Shown here one piece after another: positions 1 through 5,720 of a stretch of 7,794 nucleotides of DNA. The position numbers were made by a program, and so were the translations under genes. The stretch's first letter is position 1, and every line of letters starts with the position of its first letter. The notes below the pieces were generated by a model. The model was given only the letters and a program-made list of their open reading frames with translations. It was not told the origin of the DNA and did no database searches. The DNA lies in NCBI GenBank assembly GCA_900553965.1, contig USFX01000130.1, forward strand, positions 1 through 7,794, read 5' to 3'. The DNA comes from an uncultured Prevotella sp. (GTDB lineage: Bacteria > Bacteroidota > Bacteroidia > Bacteroidales > Bacteroidaceae).

Positions 1-160
1 CCGGCAACTTTGCCGTGGGCCTATGATGAATAGCCGCGCGGTCAGTGGTGGATTCGCCGTAAGCCTTTGGTTATTCGATAGGGCGGCCTTTCCGCCTTGG
101 TGTTATTTTGCCGGCTGACGGATAAGTTTTGCCCGCATCTGATAAGTTTTTCCTACAAAA
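1..160. other. gene-free left edge with small hairpins
   Basis: No gene can be supported here. Two plus-strand frames close early (TGA at 24-26 and TAG at 31-33), so the last codons of a gene lying to the left may be present, but seven to ten codons are too few to identify it. A perfect 6-bp hairpin (CGGCAA/TTGCCG) lies at 2-15. A GGCGG/CCGCC hairpin near 82-97 is followed by a moderately T-rich stretch and could be a weak terminator for that upstream gene. The decamer GATAAGTTTT occurs at 121-130 and again at 141-150. Confidence 0.4.
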
Positions 161-161
161 G

Positions 162-192
162 TTTGTCATTTCGGATTTTATGTGTATCTTTG
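162..192 (+). promoter_or_regulatory. promoter of tRNA-Leu(CAA)
   Basis: TTTG at 162-165 and TATCTTTG at 185-192 are separated by 19 bases. This matches the Bacteroidota primary sigma factor consensus (-33 TTTG, -7 TAnnTTTG). The tRNA begins 14 bases after the -7 box, so transcription probably starts a few bases before the mature 5' end. Confidence 0.85.
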
Positions 193-205
193 CAACCGCA
201 AACAA

Positions 206-287
206 GCCCAGATGGCGGAATCGGTAGACGCGCTGGTCTCAAACACCAGTGGAGCAATCCGTCCCGGTTCGACCCCGGGTCTGGGTA
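206..287 (+). tRNA. tRNA-Leu (anticodon CAA)
   Basis: This folds as a class II tRNA of 82 bases. The acceptor arm pairs GCCCAGA (206-212) with TCTGGGT (280-286), giving a G-U wobble at the first pair; the discriminator base is A287. The D-arm is of leucine type. The anticodon stem CTGGT/ACCAG (233-237/245-249) encloses the loop CTCAAAC with anticodon CAA at 240-242, which reads the UUG codon. A long variable arm (250-262) has a GGA/TCC stem. The T-arm CCCGG-TTCGACC-CCGGG spans 263-279. The 3' CCA is not encoded, so a nucleotidyltransferase must add it. The gene has its own promoter and terminator and appears to be a single-gene unit. Confidence 0.97.
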
Positions 288-290
288 CTG

Positions 291-326
291 AAAGCAGGAA
301 AGTGGACGACACTTTTTTGCTTTTTT
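291..326 (+). terminator. rho-independent terminator of tRNA-Leu(CAA)
   Basis: Bases 291-304 pair with 310-323 to form a 14-bp stem that includes two G-U pairs, with the loop GACGA. The U-rich side is inside the stem and further Ts follow it. It starts 4 bases after the tRNA discriminator base. Confidence 0.8.
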
Positions 327-377
327 CGTTGTAAGACGGTGATGTTGAGCGTTTAATGGCAAAAAAACGCCTTGCGG

Positions 378-410
378 ATTGCTTATTGTGGGCGAAATTA
401 GCTACTTTTG
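378..410 (+). promoter_or_regulatory. promoter of nadB
   Basis: A -7 box TACTTTTG at 403-410 fits TAnnTTTG exactly. An ATTG at 378-381, 21 bases upstream, is a weaker -33 element. The expected start of transcription is about 415-418, giving a 5' leader of only about 20 bases before the nadB ATG. I see no room for a riboswitch, and no operator-like palindrome. Confidence 0.75.
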
Positions 411-437
411 CAGCAGTAATACACAATTTGAAACGCA

Positions 438-2027
438 ATGATATTCAAATATGATTTTCTTATTATCGGCGCGGGAGTGGCCGGTATGAGCTATGCCTTG
501 AAGATTGCAAGGGCTCACAAAGGTAAGGTATGTATGATATGCAAGACCTCGCTCGATGAGGCCAACACATCGTTTGCACAGGGTGGAGTAGCTTCCGTGA
601 CCAATCTGGAAGTGGACAATTTCGACAAACATATTGAGGACACGATGATTGCCGGTGACTATATCAGTGACCGTGCAGCCGTCGAGCAGGTTGTCCGCCG
701 TGCTCCGGAGCAGATCCGGGAGCTGGTGGAGTGGGGCGTCAACTTCGACCGCCGCAGCGACGGGGCCTTCGACCTTCACCGCGAGGGAGGTCATTCGGAG
801 TTCCGGATTCTCCATCACGCCGACGACACGGGAGCCGAGATTCAGCGCGGACTGATGGCCGCGGTACGTGCGTGTCCCGACATTGAGGTGAAGGAGAACC
901 ACTTTGCCGTCGAGATTATCACCCAGCACCATCTTGGGGCGCGTGTGACGCGGCGCACACCGTACATCCACTGCTACGGCGCATACGTCCTCAATCCCGA
1001 GACGCAGAAGGTAGACACTTATCTGAGCAAGGTCACTCTCATGTGTACGGGTGGATGCGGAGCCGTCTATCAGACGACGACGAATCCCGTAATTGCCACG
1101 GGCGACGGCGAGGCCATGGTCTACAGGGCCAAGGGAACGGTGGCCGACATGGAGTTCGTACAGTTCCACCCCACGGCGCTCTACCATCCCGGCGAGACCC
1201 ATCCGGCCTTTCTCATCACCGAGGCCATGCGCGGATACGGCGGCATATTGCGTCTGCCGACGGGTGAGTCGTTCATGGAGAAGTATGACGAGCGCCTTTC
1301 GCTCGCTCCGCGTGACATCGTGGCCCGTGCGATAGACAACGAAATGAAAATCCACGGCCTCGACCATGTCTGTCTCGACGTCACCCACAAGGACCCGGAG
1401 GAGACCCGCCGCCACTTCCCGAACATCTATCAGAAGTGCAAGTCGATGGGCATCGACATCACGACCGACTATATCCCCGTCCGTCCGGCGGCCCACTACA
1501 TGTGCGGCGGTATCAAGGTCGACCTCAACGGCCAGTCGAGCATCAACCGGCTCTACGCCATCGGCGAGTGCTCCTGCACGGGACTGCACGGCGGCAACCG
1601 TCTGGCGAGCAATTCGCTCATCGAGGCCGTCGTCTACGCCGACGCGGCGGCGCGCCACTCGCTGGCCCATGTCGACGAATATGACTTCAACGAGAAGGTG
1701 CCGGAGTGGAACGACGAGGGAACGATGACGAACGAAGAGAAGATTCTGATAACGCAGAGCGTCAAGGAAGTGGCGCAGATAATGAGCAACTATGTCGGCA
1801 TTGTCCGCAGCGACCTGCGCCTCCATCGCGCATGGGACCGTCTCGACATGCTCTACGAAGAGACCGAACGGCTCTTCAAGCGCGTCAAGGCGAGCCGCGA
1901 CATCTGCGAGCTGCGCAACATGATCAACGTGGCCTATCTCATCACCCGATGGGCCATCGAGCGGAAGGAGTGCCGCGGTCTTCACTATACGACCGACTAT
2001 CCGCAGCACGCCTACGACAAGAAATGA
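438..2027 (+). CDS. nadB: L-aspartate oxidase (NadB)
   Basis: NadB is a cytoplasmic FAD enzyme that oxidises L-aspartate to iminoaspartate, which NadA condenses with dihydroxyacetone phosphate to make quinolinate for NAD. At 529 residues it is close to the usual length of about 530-540. It has the Rossmann FAD motif GAGVAG at 11-16, the SFAQGG segment at 45-50, HREGGHS around E116, QFHPT at 242-246, ITEAMRGYGG at 260-269, APRDIVARAID with R292, AAHYMCGG with H353 and GGNRLASNSL with R388. These correspond by motif to the substrate-binding and catalytic residues of the E. coli enzyme (E121, Q242, H244, R290, H351, R386), so the enzyme should be active. The C-terminal helical domain covers about 430-529. 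The ATG at 438 is right for the FAD motif and sits just after the promoter. The gene appears monocistronic; nadA and nadC are not in the window. The closely related fold of succinate dehydrogenase subunit A is less likely given the NadB-type motifs and lone context. Confidence 0.96.
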   Translation: MIFKYDFLIIGAGVAGMSYALKIARAHKGKVCMICKTSLDEANTSFAQGGVASVTNLEVDNFDKHIEDTMIAGDYISDRAAVEQVVRRAPEQIRELVEWGVNFDRRSDGAFDLHREGGHSEFRILHHADDTGAEIQRGLMAAVRACPDIEVKENHFAVEIITQHHLGARVTRRTPYIHCYGAYVLNPETQKVDTYLSKVTLMCTGGCGAVYQTTTNPVIATGDGEAMVYRAKGTVADMEFVQFHPTALYHPGETHPAFLITEAMRGYGGILRLPTGESFMEKYDERLSLAPRDIVARAIDNEMKIHGLDHVCLDVTHKDPEETRRHFPNIYQKCKSMGIDITTDYIPVRPAAHYMCGGIKVDLNGQSSINRLYAIGECSCTGLHGGNRLASNSLIEAVVYADAAARHSLAHVDEYDFNEKVPEWNDEGTMTNEEKILITQSVKEVAQIMSNYVGIVRSDLRLHRAWDRLDMLYEETERLFKRVKASRDICELRNMINVAYLITRWAIERKECRGLHYTTDYPQHAYDKK

Positions 2028-2033
2028 GCCGCA

Positions 2034-2049
2034 GACTCCCTTGGGAGTC
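2034..2049. other. 16-bp near-perfect palindrome after nadB
   Basis: GACTCCC and GGGAGTC are separated by TT, 7 bases after the nadB stop codon. No T-run follows, so this is not a standard terminator. It could protect the transcript 3' end or be a simple DNA palindrome; nothing else in the sequence decides. Confidence 0.45.
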
Positions 2050-2087
2050 AAGCCGGAAGGCACTGGCGGACGACGTTTCCCGTACGG

Positions 2088-2154
2088 ACGGAAAGGCGCA
2101 GGAACGCGACGGAACAGGTCAGACTGTCCGGCGTTCCTGCGCCTTTGCCGTTTT
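2088..2154 (+). terminator. long terminator hairpin of nadB
   Basis: A perfect 16-bp inverted repeat pairs AAAGGCGCAGGAACGC (2092-2107) with 2131-2146. It extends outward by four more pairs (2088-2091 with 2148-2151, G2147 bulged). It continues inward as CGG/CCG and ACAG/CTGT around the loop GTCAGA. TTTT at 2151-2154 follows. This is far longer than most intrinsic terminators but is best read as the nadB terminator, 60 bases after the stop. It would also fold in RNA from the opposite strand. Confidence 0.75.
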
Positions 2155-2230
2155 CGGGAGGAGACGGACGGCGGAATGTCACGGCGGCGGGCGTGATTGA
2201 TTCTCCGGAAGTCCGGTGATGTGTGTGCCC

Positions 2231-2248
2231 GTTGTTCTTTCGGGGTGT
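2231..2248. repeat. dispersed 18-bp motif, copy 1
   Basis: GTTGTTCTTTCGGGGTGT recurs with one base missing at 5017-5033, just after the DUF3822 gene, and in a diverged form at 5061-5077. All copies lie downstream of genes. The 10-base core TTCGGGGTGT is shared by all three. It may be a genome-wide intergenic repeat; its function is unknown. A perfect 9-bp tandem duplication (GAGTTTCAG twice) lies close by at 2258-2275. Confidence 0.45.
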
Positions 2249-2338
2249 CACATGGACGAGTTTCAGGAGTTTCAGTGAAATGATTGTTCCAAAACCAAAC
2301 GGAAAGGAGACAGAATCGGAAAACAACCGACAAAACAC

Positions 2339-2382
2339 CTCAAAAATGCCCTTGAAACGCGGTCAAAACGGGGCACTTTGAG
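2339..2382. other. imperfect hairpin in the nadB-3036 intergenic region
   Basis: CTCAAA (2339-2344) pairs with TTTGAG (2377-2382), and TGCCC (2347-2351) with GGGCA (2371-2375); inside, TTGA pairs with TCAA. An AT-rich stretch (AAATATTTTC) follows. It resembles an intrinsic terminator but no gene ends just before it. Its inner part (TTGAA, then GTCAAAACGGGG) resembles the direct repeats that flank the long palindrome further right. Confidence 0.4.
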
Positions 2383-2481
2383 AAATATTTTCCCGAAGCA
2401 CGCAAATATCGCAGTATTTTGTGTGCATAACTAAACTGTTGATAATTAAATCGTTATGCGCTCACGATACAATCTGTGCAA

Positions 2482-2530
2482 TTTTGAAGCGTCCCGAACC
2501 GTCCTTTTTGTCTCAAAACGGCGTGATTTT
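2482..2530. repeat. left direct repeat flanking the long palindrome
   Basis: The segment starts with TTTTGAAGC and ends with AAAACGG then ATTTTT. The same order of blocks appears at 2666-2701: TTTTGAAGC, a GAAC/GT block, AAAACGG and ATTTTT, with a shorter centre. The two copies enclose the palindrome at 2534-2642. The alignment has gaps, so this is a suggestion of homology rather than a clean repeat. Confidence 0.4.
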
Positions 2531-2533
2531 TCA

Positions 2534-2642
2534 TGCCGTGGGGGCCTCCCGGTGTTGCGACGGGGCCGTTGTCGTCTTGCAACAAGGCCGCCGTTGCAAT
2601 GCCGTAAGGGCCCCGTCGCAACACCGGGAGGCCCCCGCGGCA
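2534..2642. repeat. 34-bp inverted repeat (long GC-rich hairpin)
   Basis: Bases 2540-2567 and 2609-2636 are perfect reverse complements (28 bp). Six more pairs at the foot (2534-2539 with 2637-2642, one G-U) bring the stem to 34 bp. The 41-base centre contains its own 7-bp stem (2577-2583 with 2593-2599). Smaller hairpins overlap both feet: 2519-2526 with 2531-2538 around TTTT, and 2637-2641 with 2648-2652. It encodes no credible protein. It could be a non-autonomous mobile element or palindromic repeat family, a structured RNA, or a recombination or replication-associated site. No promoter of the usual type is visible for it on either strand. Confidence 0.85.
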
Positions 2643-2665
2643 GAACAGCCGCCGTCCCGTCGCGT

Positions 2666-2701
2666 TTTTGAAGCCTCGGAACGGTTCTAAAACGGGATTT
2701 T
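2666..2701. repeat. right direct repeat flanking the long palindrome
   Basis: This is the counterpart of 2482-2530, sharing the exact 9-mer TTTTGAAGC and then AAAACGG followed by ATTTTT, but about 13 bases shorter in the middle. ACGGTTC at 2681-2687 is also the reverse complement of GAACCGT at 2496-2502. Such flanks could be remnants of an insertion target duplication or of a larger composite repeat. Confidence 0.4.
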
Positions 2702-2886
2702 TGTTTGTCACGTGTTTTCGCCGACGAATGTTTACATATATGTTTTTCTGAGGGATGTTCTTATGTGGGAGAAACGTGGCGGGGATGCGGGATACAGTCT
2801 CATGCTACAGCGTGAAATGAAACCTTGCGTTTTTTCGTCTTTGCGTTTGCGTTATATAATAGCCGCGCTCGCTGTGACGTGACATC
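2702..2886. other. gene-free stretch
   Basis: I find no gene, tRNA or promoter match here. The only structures are a perfect 10-bp palindrome ACATATATGT at 2734-2743 and a run of TTGCG repeats near 2825-2852 before an AT-rich TTATATAATA. Confidence 0.4.
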
Positions 2887-2945
2887 ATAATATTTAGGTA
2901 ACGGCTACGGCTGGGAGCCATAACTGCCTAATAATATGTAGGTAA
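2887..2945. promoter_or_regulatory. candidate operator: 44-bp-spaced direct repeat with inverted arm
   Basis: ATAATATTTAGGTAA (2887-2901) recurs with one mismatch at 2931-2945, exactly 44 bp later. Between them, AGCC...CCTAATAATAT (2916-2937) is an imperfect reverse complement of the first copy plus the following GGCT. A tandem ACGGCT pair lies at 2901-2912. The block ends about 60 bases before the -7 box of the outer-membrane protein gene, a plausible place for an activator or repressor. The binding protein is unknown. Confidence 0.5.
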
Positions 2946-2985
2946 ATCGTTCTGCGTTATCTGTACTTCTTATAAATAAGCGCGC

Positions 2986-3012
2986 TTTTTCGGTCGTAAA
3001 TACTTATCTTTG
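2986..3012 (+). promoter_or_regulatory. promoter of the 3036 outer-membrane protein gene
   Basis: TATCTTTG at 3005-3012 is an exact -7 box. The -33 element is poor: only the T-run at 2986-2990 lies near the expected distance. A weak -33 box is compatible with a need for an activator. The ATG follows 23 bases after the -7 box, so the leader is about 17-20 bases. Confidence 0.7.
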
Positions 3013-3035
3013 CAGACCTAAACAAATACGCATTT

Positions 3036-4043
3036 ATGAATTTAAAGAGAGTTATTGCGGGCTGCATCGTCATTGCGGCCTGTACGTCTGTCGCTCGCTC
3101 TTCTGACAACGACACGCTGACCGGCGTACGGCTCGAAGGCAGTGTCGAGGCAAACTACGGTCACCGCTTCAGTGGGGCGGAGCGCAACCGGTGGGATTTT
3201 CCCCATACCGTCGTTGCCGCCGCCGCAGATTTCGGCCGTGGCTGGACGGTGGAGGCTGAGCTGGAATATGAACGCATGTACGAGGACGGAGAATGGTGCA
3301 ACGACCATTGGGACAACTTCGCCGTCAACCGTCTTTTCGTCGCCAAGACGTGGACGCCGGCTGTCGGGCTGCGCCTCGGTGTGGTCGGTGTCCAGCTCGG
3401 AATAACCAACAGCGGAGGCCCGGCGCTGACGATATATGATCCAGTCAGTGAGGCGGCCCTGATGCCGATGACGTGGCATGAGGCCGGCGGAGCGTTCTTC
3501 GGACAGGCCGGACGCTGGACGTACGAAGTGGCGGCGCTGCTCTACGGTGCCGCACCGCTGCGGGACAGCCGTGCCATAGGAGTGGCGGCTGCGCTTCATT
3601 ACAGTCCGATGGAGGGAATGAGAGTCGGGGCGGGTATGTTCCGCGGCCGCGCCGACCGGGGCAATATCCACAGTTGCTCACCCGACTTCATCGACGGCCG
3701 CCGACTGACATACGCCGTGGCCGAGGCGGAGCTGGAGAAAGGCGGATGGACGGCCTCGGCGTCGATGATACATACTGACGCGGACGACGCCCGTTCGGTG
3801 GGCGTGGAGGCCGGCTATGACGTGATGACGGGGCTGGAGACGGGGCTCGGTCTGACGCCGTATGTGAGATATGACGGTGTCTTCGGAGTGGAGGAAGAGG
3901 CGATATGCAAGTGGACGGCGGGCGTCGGCGTGGAGTTTCCCGCGGGCTTCTCACTGAAAGCTGAATACGGCCGGTGCCGCCATCGCGGAGCGTTCACGGA
4001 ACATACGCTGGACGTCAGCGTGGACTATGAGCTCAAGTTTTAG
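3036..4043 (+). CDS. predicted outer-membrane beta-barrel (porin-like) protein
   Basis: The 335-residue product begins with a short signal peptide: MNLKR, then a hydrophobic stretch to about residue 16, with SVA-R at 18-21 a likely signal peptidase I site. IAAC at 13-16 also fits a lipobox, so lipidation at C16 cannot be excluded. The rest alternates polar and hydrophobic residues in beta-strand-like segments with many aromatic and glycine residues (for example VVAAAADFGRGWTVEAELEYE at about 59-79 and SVGVEAGYDVMTGL at 254-267). The chain ends in VSVDYELKF, whose terminal phenylalanine is typical of barrel proteins inserted by the BAM complex. The segment LGITNSGGPALTIYDP at 121-136 may be a family signature. 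The predicted mature chain has four cysteines (88, 214, 291, 314). It resembles uncharacterised Bacteroidota porin-like proteins; the substrate is unknown. It is transcribed alone from its own promoter; no hairpin terminator is evident after it. Confidence 0.75.
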   Translation: MNLKRVIAGCIVIAACTSVARSSDNDTLTGVRLEGSVEANYGHRFSGAERNRWDFPHTVVAAAADFGRGWTVEAELEYERMYEDGEWCNDHWDNFAVNRLFVAKTWTPAVGLRLGVVGVQLGITNSGGPALTIYDPVSEAALMPMTWHEAGGAFFGQAGRWTYEVAALLYGAAPLRDSRAIGVAAALHYSPMEGMRVGAGMFRGRADRGNIHSCSPDFIDGRRLTYAVAEAELEKGGWTASASMIHTDADDARSVGVEAGYDVMTGLETGLGLTPYVRYDGVFGVEEEAICKWTAGVGVEFPAGFSLKAEYGRCRHRGAFTEHTLDVSVDYELKF

Positions 4044-4053
4044 TCTGTTTTAT

Positions 4054-4084
4054 TTTGTACTTCATCCAAATTACACTACCTTTG
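4054..4084 (+). promoter_or_regulatory. promoter of the DUF3822 gene
   Basis: TTTG at 4054-4057 and TACCTTTG at 4077-4084 are 19 bases apart, an excellent match to the Bacteroidota consensus. Transcription should start near 4089-4091, giving an unusually long leader of about 95 bases before the ATG at 4187. Confidence 0.85.
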
Positions 4085-4162
4085 CATGAGATAACCAGCA
4101 TCCGCCTCTGTACAGGCATCCCCGTGTCTCATGGCGTTTGCGTTATCTTGAGTCTCCTCAAG
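4085..4162 (+). promoter_or_regulatory. structured 5' leader with competing hairpins
   Basis: Three exact inverted repeats share bases. CATGAGA (4085-4091) pairs with TCTCATG (4127-4133). AGATAAC (4089-4095) pairs with GTTATCT (4142-4148). CTTGAG (4147-4152) pairs with CTCAAG (4157-4162) around TCTC. Each overlaps the next, so neighbours exclude each other. A six-codon reading frame (MAFALS) runs 4132-4152. A small GCCT/AGGC hairpin sits at 4104-4117. This may be a regulatory leader, but the first repeat begins at or before the predicted transcription start and no known riboswitch was recognised. Confidence 0.35.
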
Positions 4163-4186
4163 TCATCACCGTAACATAACGAAGAA

Positions 4187-5011
4187 ATGGATCAGACCGC
4201 CAACAACAATACACTTCCGTCGAGACGAAGGCTCGTCATCAGAGTGAGCCGCTATTCGCTGTCATTTTCTACCGTGGAAATGACCGTCGGCGAGTGCCCC
4301 GTACAGTATGAACCGTACACGGTGAAAAGCGGAATCTCCATGGCTGCCAACCTGCGCGAGGCACTCAAGACGGCCCGTCTGCCGCAGCATGAATATCAGC
4401 GTGTGACCGTCTTCATTGACGCTCCGGTGCTGATGGTGCCCACGGATCTGTTCAACGAGGCTGAAAGCACGATGCTTTATGACCATTCGATGAGCCGCAA
4501 CGTCAATGACACCGTGCTCCACAACGTTCTTCCCGACCTCAATGCCGTGGCCGTCTTCGCGGTCAACAAAGACCTCAAGCTCGTCATCGACGACAACTAT
4601 CCCGGCGCGACGTTCGTGTGCGCCATGTCGCCGGTGTGGCGCTATCTCCATCAGCGCAACTTCGTCGGCACGCGCAGCAAGCTCTACGGCTATTTCCATG
4701 ACCGCCGGCTGGACATATTCAGCTTCAGCCAGCGCCGTTTCAAATACTGCAATTCCTTCGATGTGGCCCACGAGAAGGACGCCCTCTACTATCTTCTTTA
4801 TGTCTGGAAACAGATGATGCTCAAACCTGAACACGACGAGATGCACATCGTCGGCGACATACCCGAGTCGGAATGGATGCTGGGCGAACTGCGGCGTTAT
4901 CTTCAGCGGGCGTATATGATAAACCCGTCGGGTGACTTCAACCGCGCTCCGGTCACGCAGATAAAGGGCATGCCATACGACCTCATGACGTTCTACGTGA
5001 AGGGACGCTGA
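4187..5011 (+). CDS. DUF3822 family protein
   Basis: A 274-residue soluble protein with no signal peptide or membrane segment. It matches the Bacteroidota-specific family DUF3822 by its overall pattern: RRRLVIRVSRYSLSFS near the start (13-28), NDTVLHNVLPDLNAVAVFAV at 107-126, and DALYYLLYVWKQM at 198-210 followed by the EMHIVGD segment (218-224). The function is unknown. It lies upstream of rsmD in the same orientation, an association I know from other Bacteroidota, so a link to ribosome assembly or RNA modification is possible but is inference from position only. The gene has its own strong promoter and long leader. The 178-base gap with tandem repeats before rsmD is wider than expected for a tight operon. 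The ATG is chosen because it is the first in-frame start after the promoter. Confidence 0.85.
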   Translation: MDQTANNNTLPSRRRLVIRVSRYSLSFSTVEMTVGECPVQYEPYTVKSGISMAANLREALKTARLPQHEYQRVTVFIDAPVLMVPTDLFNEAESTMLYDHSMSRNVNDTVLHNVLPDLNAVAVFAVNKDLKLVIDDNYPGATFVCAMSPVWRYLHQRNFVGTRSKLYGYFHDRRLDIFSFSQRRFKYCNSFDVAHEKDALYYLLYVWKQMMLKPEHDEMHIVGDIPESEWMLGELRRYLQRAYMINPSGDFNRAPVTQIKGMPYDLMTFYVKGR

Positions 5012-5108
5012 GCGGCGTTGTTCTTCGGGGTGTGGACCGTGGAAATCATCTTATGGCGGTGTTGCCTTTCGGGGTGTAGACCGTGGGAACTATCTTATGG
5101 CGGTGTGG
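5012..5108. repeat. 44-bp tandem repeat, two copies and a fragment
   Basis: Two adjacent 44-bp units (5012-5055 and 5056-5099) agree at about four fifths of positions, sharing GTTG, TTCGGGGTGT, GACCGTGG and ATCTTATG. A third copy begins at 5100 (GCGGTGTGG) and fades after about 9 bases. The array starts directly at the DUF3822 stop codon and ends about 80 bases before rsmD. It contains the motif also seen at 2231-2248. No terminator-like stem was found in it. Confidence 0.8.
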
Positions 5109-5189
5109 ATATAGTGGTGTAAAATCATGTGAACCGGATTGATGGCAATTCTGCCGTTCAATACGGAACCGTCTTAACAGAACATCTAT

Positions 5190-5720
5190 ATGAGAATAAT
5201 AACAGGAGAATATAAAGGGCGTCACTTTGATGTGCCGCGTTCGTTCAAGGCCCGTCCGACGACGGATTTTGCAAAGGAGAACATCTTCAATGTGCTCAGC
5301 GGCTACATTGATTTTGACGGCACGACCGCCCTCGACCTCTTTTCCGGTACGGGCAGCATCTCTCTGGAGCTGGTGTCGCGCGGCTGCGACCGTGTCGTCA
5401 GCGTTGAGCAGGACCGTGATCATCATGCTTTCATCCTCCAGTGTCTCAAAAAACTCGGAACCGACCGCTGCGTCCCCTTGCGCGGCGATGTCTTCCGCTT
5501 CATCAAATCATGCCGCCAGCAGTTCGACTTCATCTTTGCCGACCCGCCATACGCGCTGAAGGAACTGCCCCAGATACCCCAGCTTATCTTTGATAAAGGC
5601 CTTCTGGCCGACGGCGGTGTCTTTGTCTTTGAACACGGCAAGGACAACGACTTCAGCTCTCACGAACGCTTTGTCGACCGCCGCGTCTACGGCAGCGTCA
5701 ACTTCTCGATATTCAAGTGA
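5190..5720 (+). CDS. rsmD: 16S rRNA (guanine(966)-N(2))-methyltransferase RsmD
   Basis: RsmD uses S-adenosylmethionine to methylate the exocyclic amine of G966 in the 30S subunit. The 176-residue length is normal for the family. The start MRIITGEYKGR and RPTTDFAKENIFNVL (22-36) are family hallmarks. LDLFSGTGSI at 48-57 is the SAM-binding motif I, E73 is the likely ribose-binding acid, GDVF lies at 99-102, and DPPY at 118-121 is the catalytic motif of N2-guanine and N6-adenine methyltransferases. The ATG at 5190 directly precedes the conserved RIITG. No clear -7 box lies just upstream, so the gene may be read from the DUF3822 promoter. Its last codons and stop lie within a 44-bp duplicated segment. 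It ends at the bidirectional terminator shared with tRNA-Leu(UAG). Confidence 0.94.
   Translation: MRIITGEYKGRHFDVPRSFKARPTTDFAKENIFNVLSGYIDFDGTTALDLFSGTGSISLELVSRGCDRVVSVEQDRDHHAFILQCLKKLGTDRCVPLRGDVFRFIKSCRQQFDFIFADPPYALKELPQIPQLIFDKGLLADGGVFVFEHGKDNDFSSHERFVDRRVYGSVNFSIFK

Noticed and set aside
402..2333. 643-codon minus-strand open frame opposite nadB
   Set aside because: It mirrors the nadB coding strand, where high third-position GC removes antisense stops. Its translation shows no domain pattern and nadB is certain.
2421..2711. Short open frames on both strands over the long palindrome
   Set aside because: Their similar translations on both strands come from the inverted repeat itself. 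No promoter or recognisable protein pattern supports them.
3042..3671. 209-codon minus-strand open frame
   Set aside because: It lies wholly inside the outer-membrane protein gene, which has a signal peptide, promoter and barrel-like ending; the antisense product has no such features.
4085..4162. Known riboswitch class in the DUF3822 leader
   Set aside because: I recognise none of the usual conserved cores; only competing simple hairpins are visible.
4262..4846. 194-codon minus-strand open frame
   Set aside because: It is antisense to the DUF3822 gene, whose family pattern is clear; the antisense product shows none.
2231..5108. Repeats considered as a CRISPR array
   Set aside because: The 44-bp units are adjacent without unique spacers, only two full copies exist, and no cas genes are present.
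5585..5592. Exact -7 box TATCTTTG inside rsmD
   Set aside because: It lies in conserved coding sequence (encoding part of QLIFDKG), has no gene starting downstream before the terminator and is probably chance.
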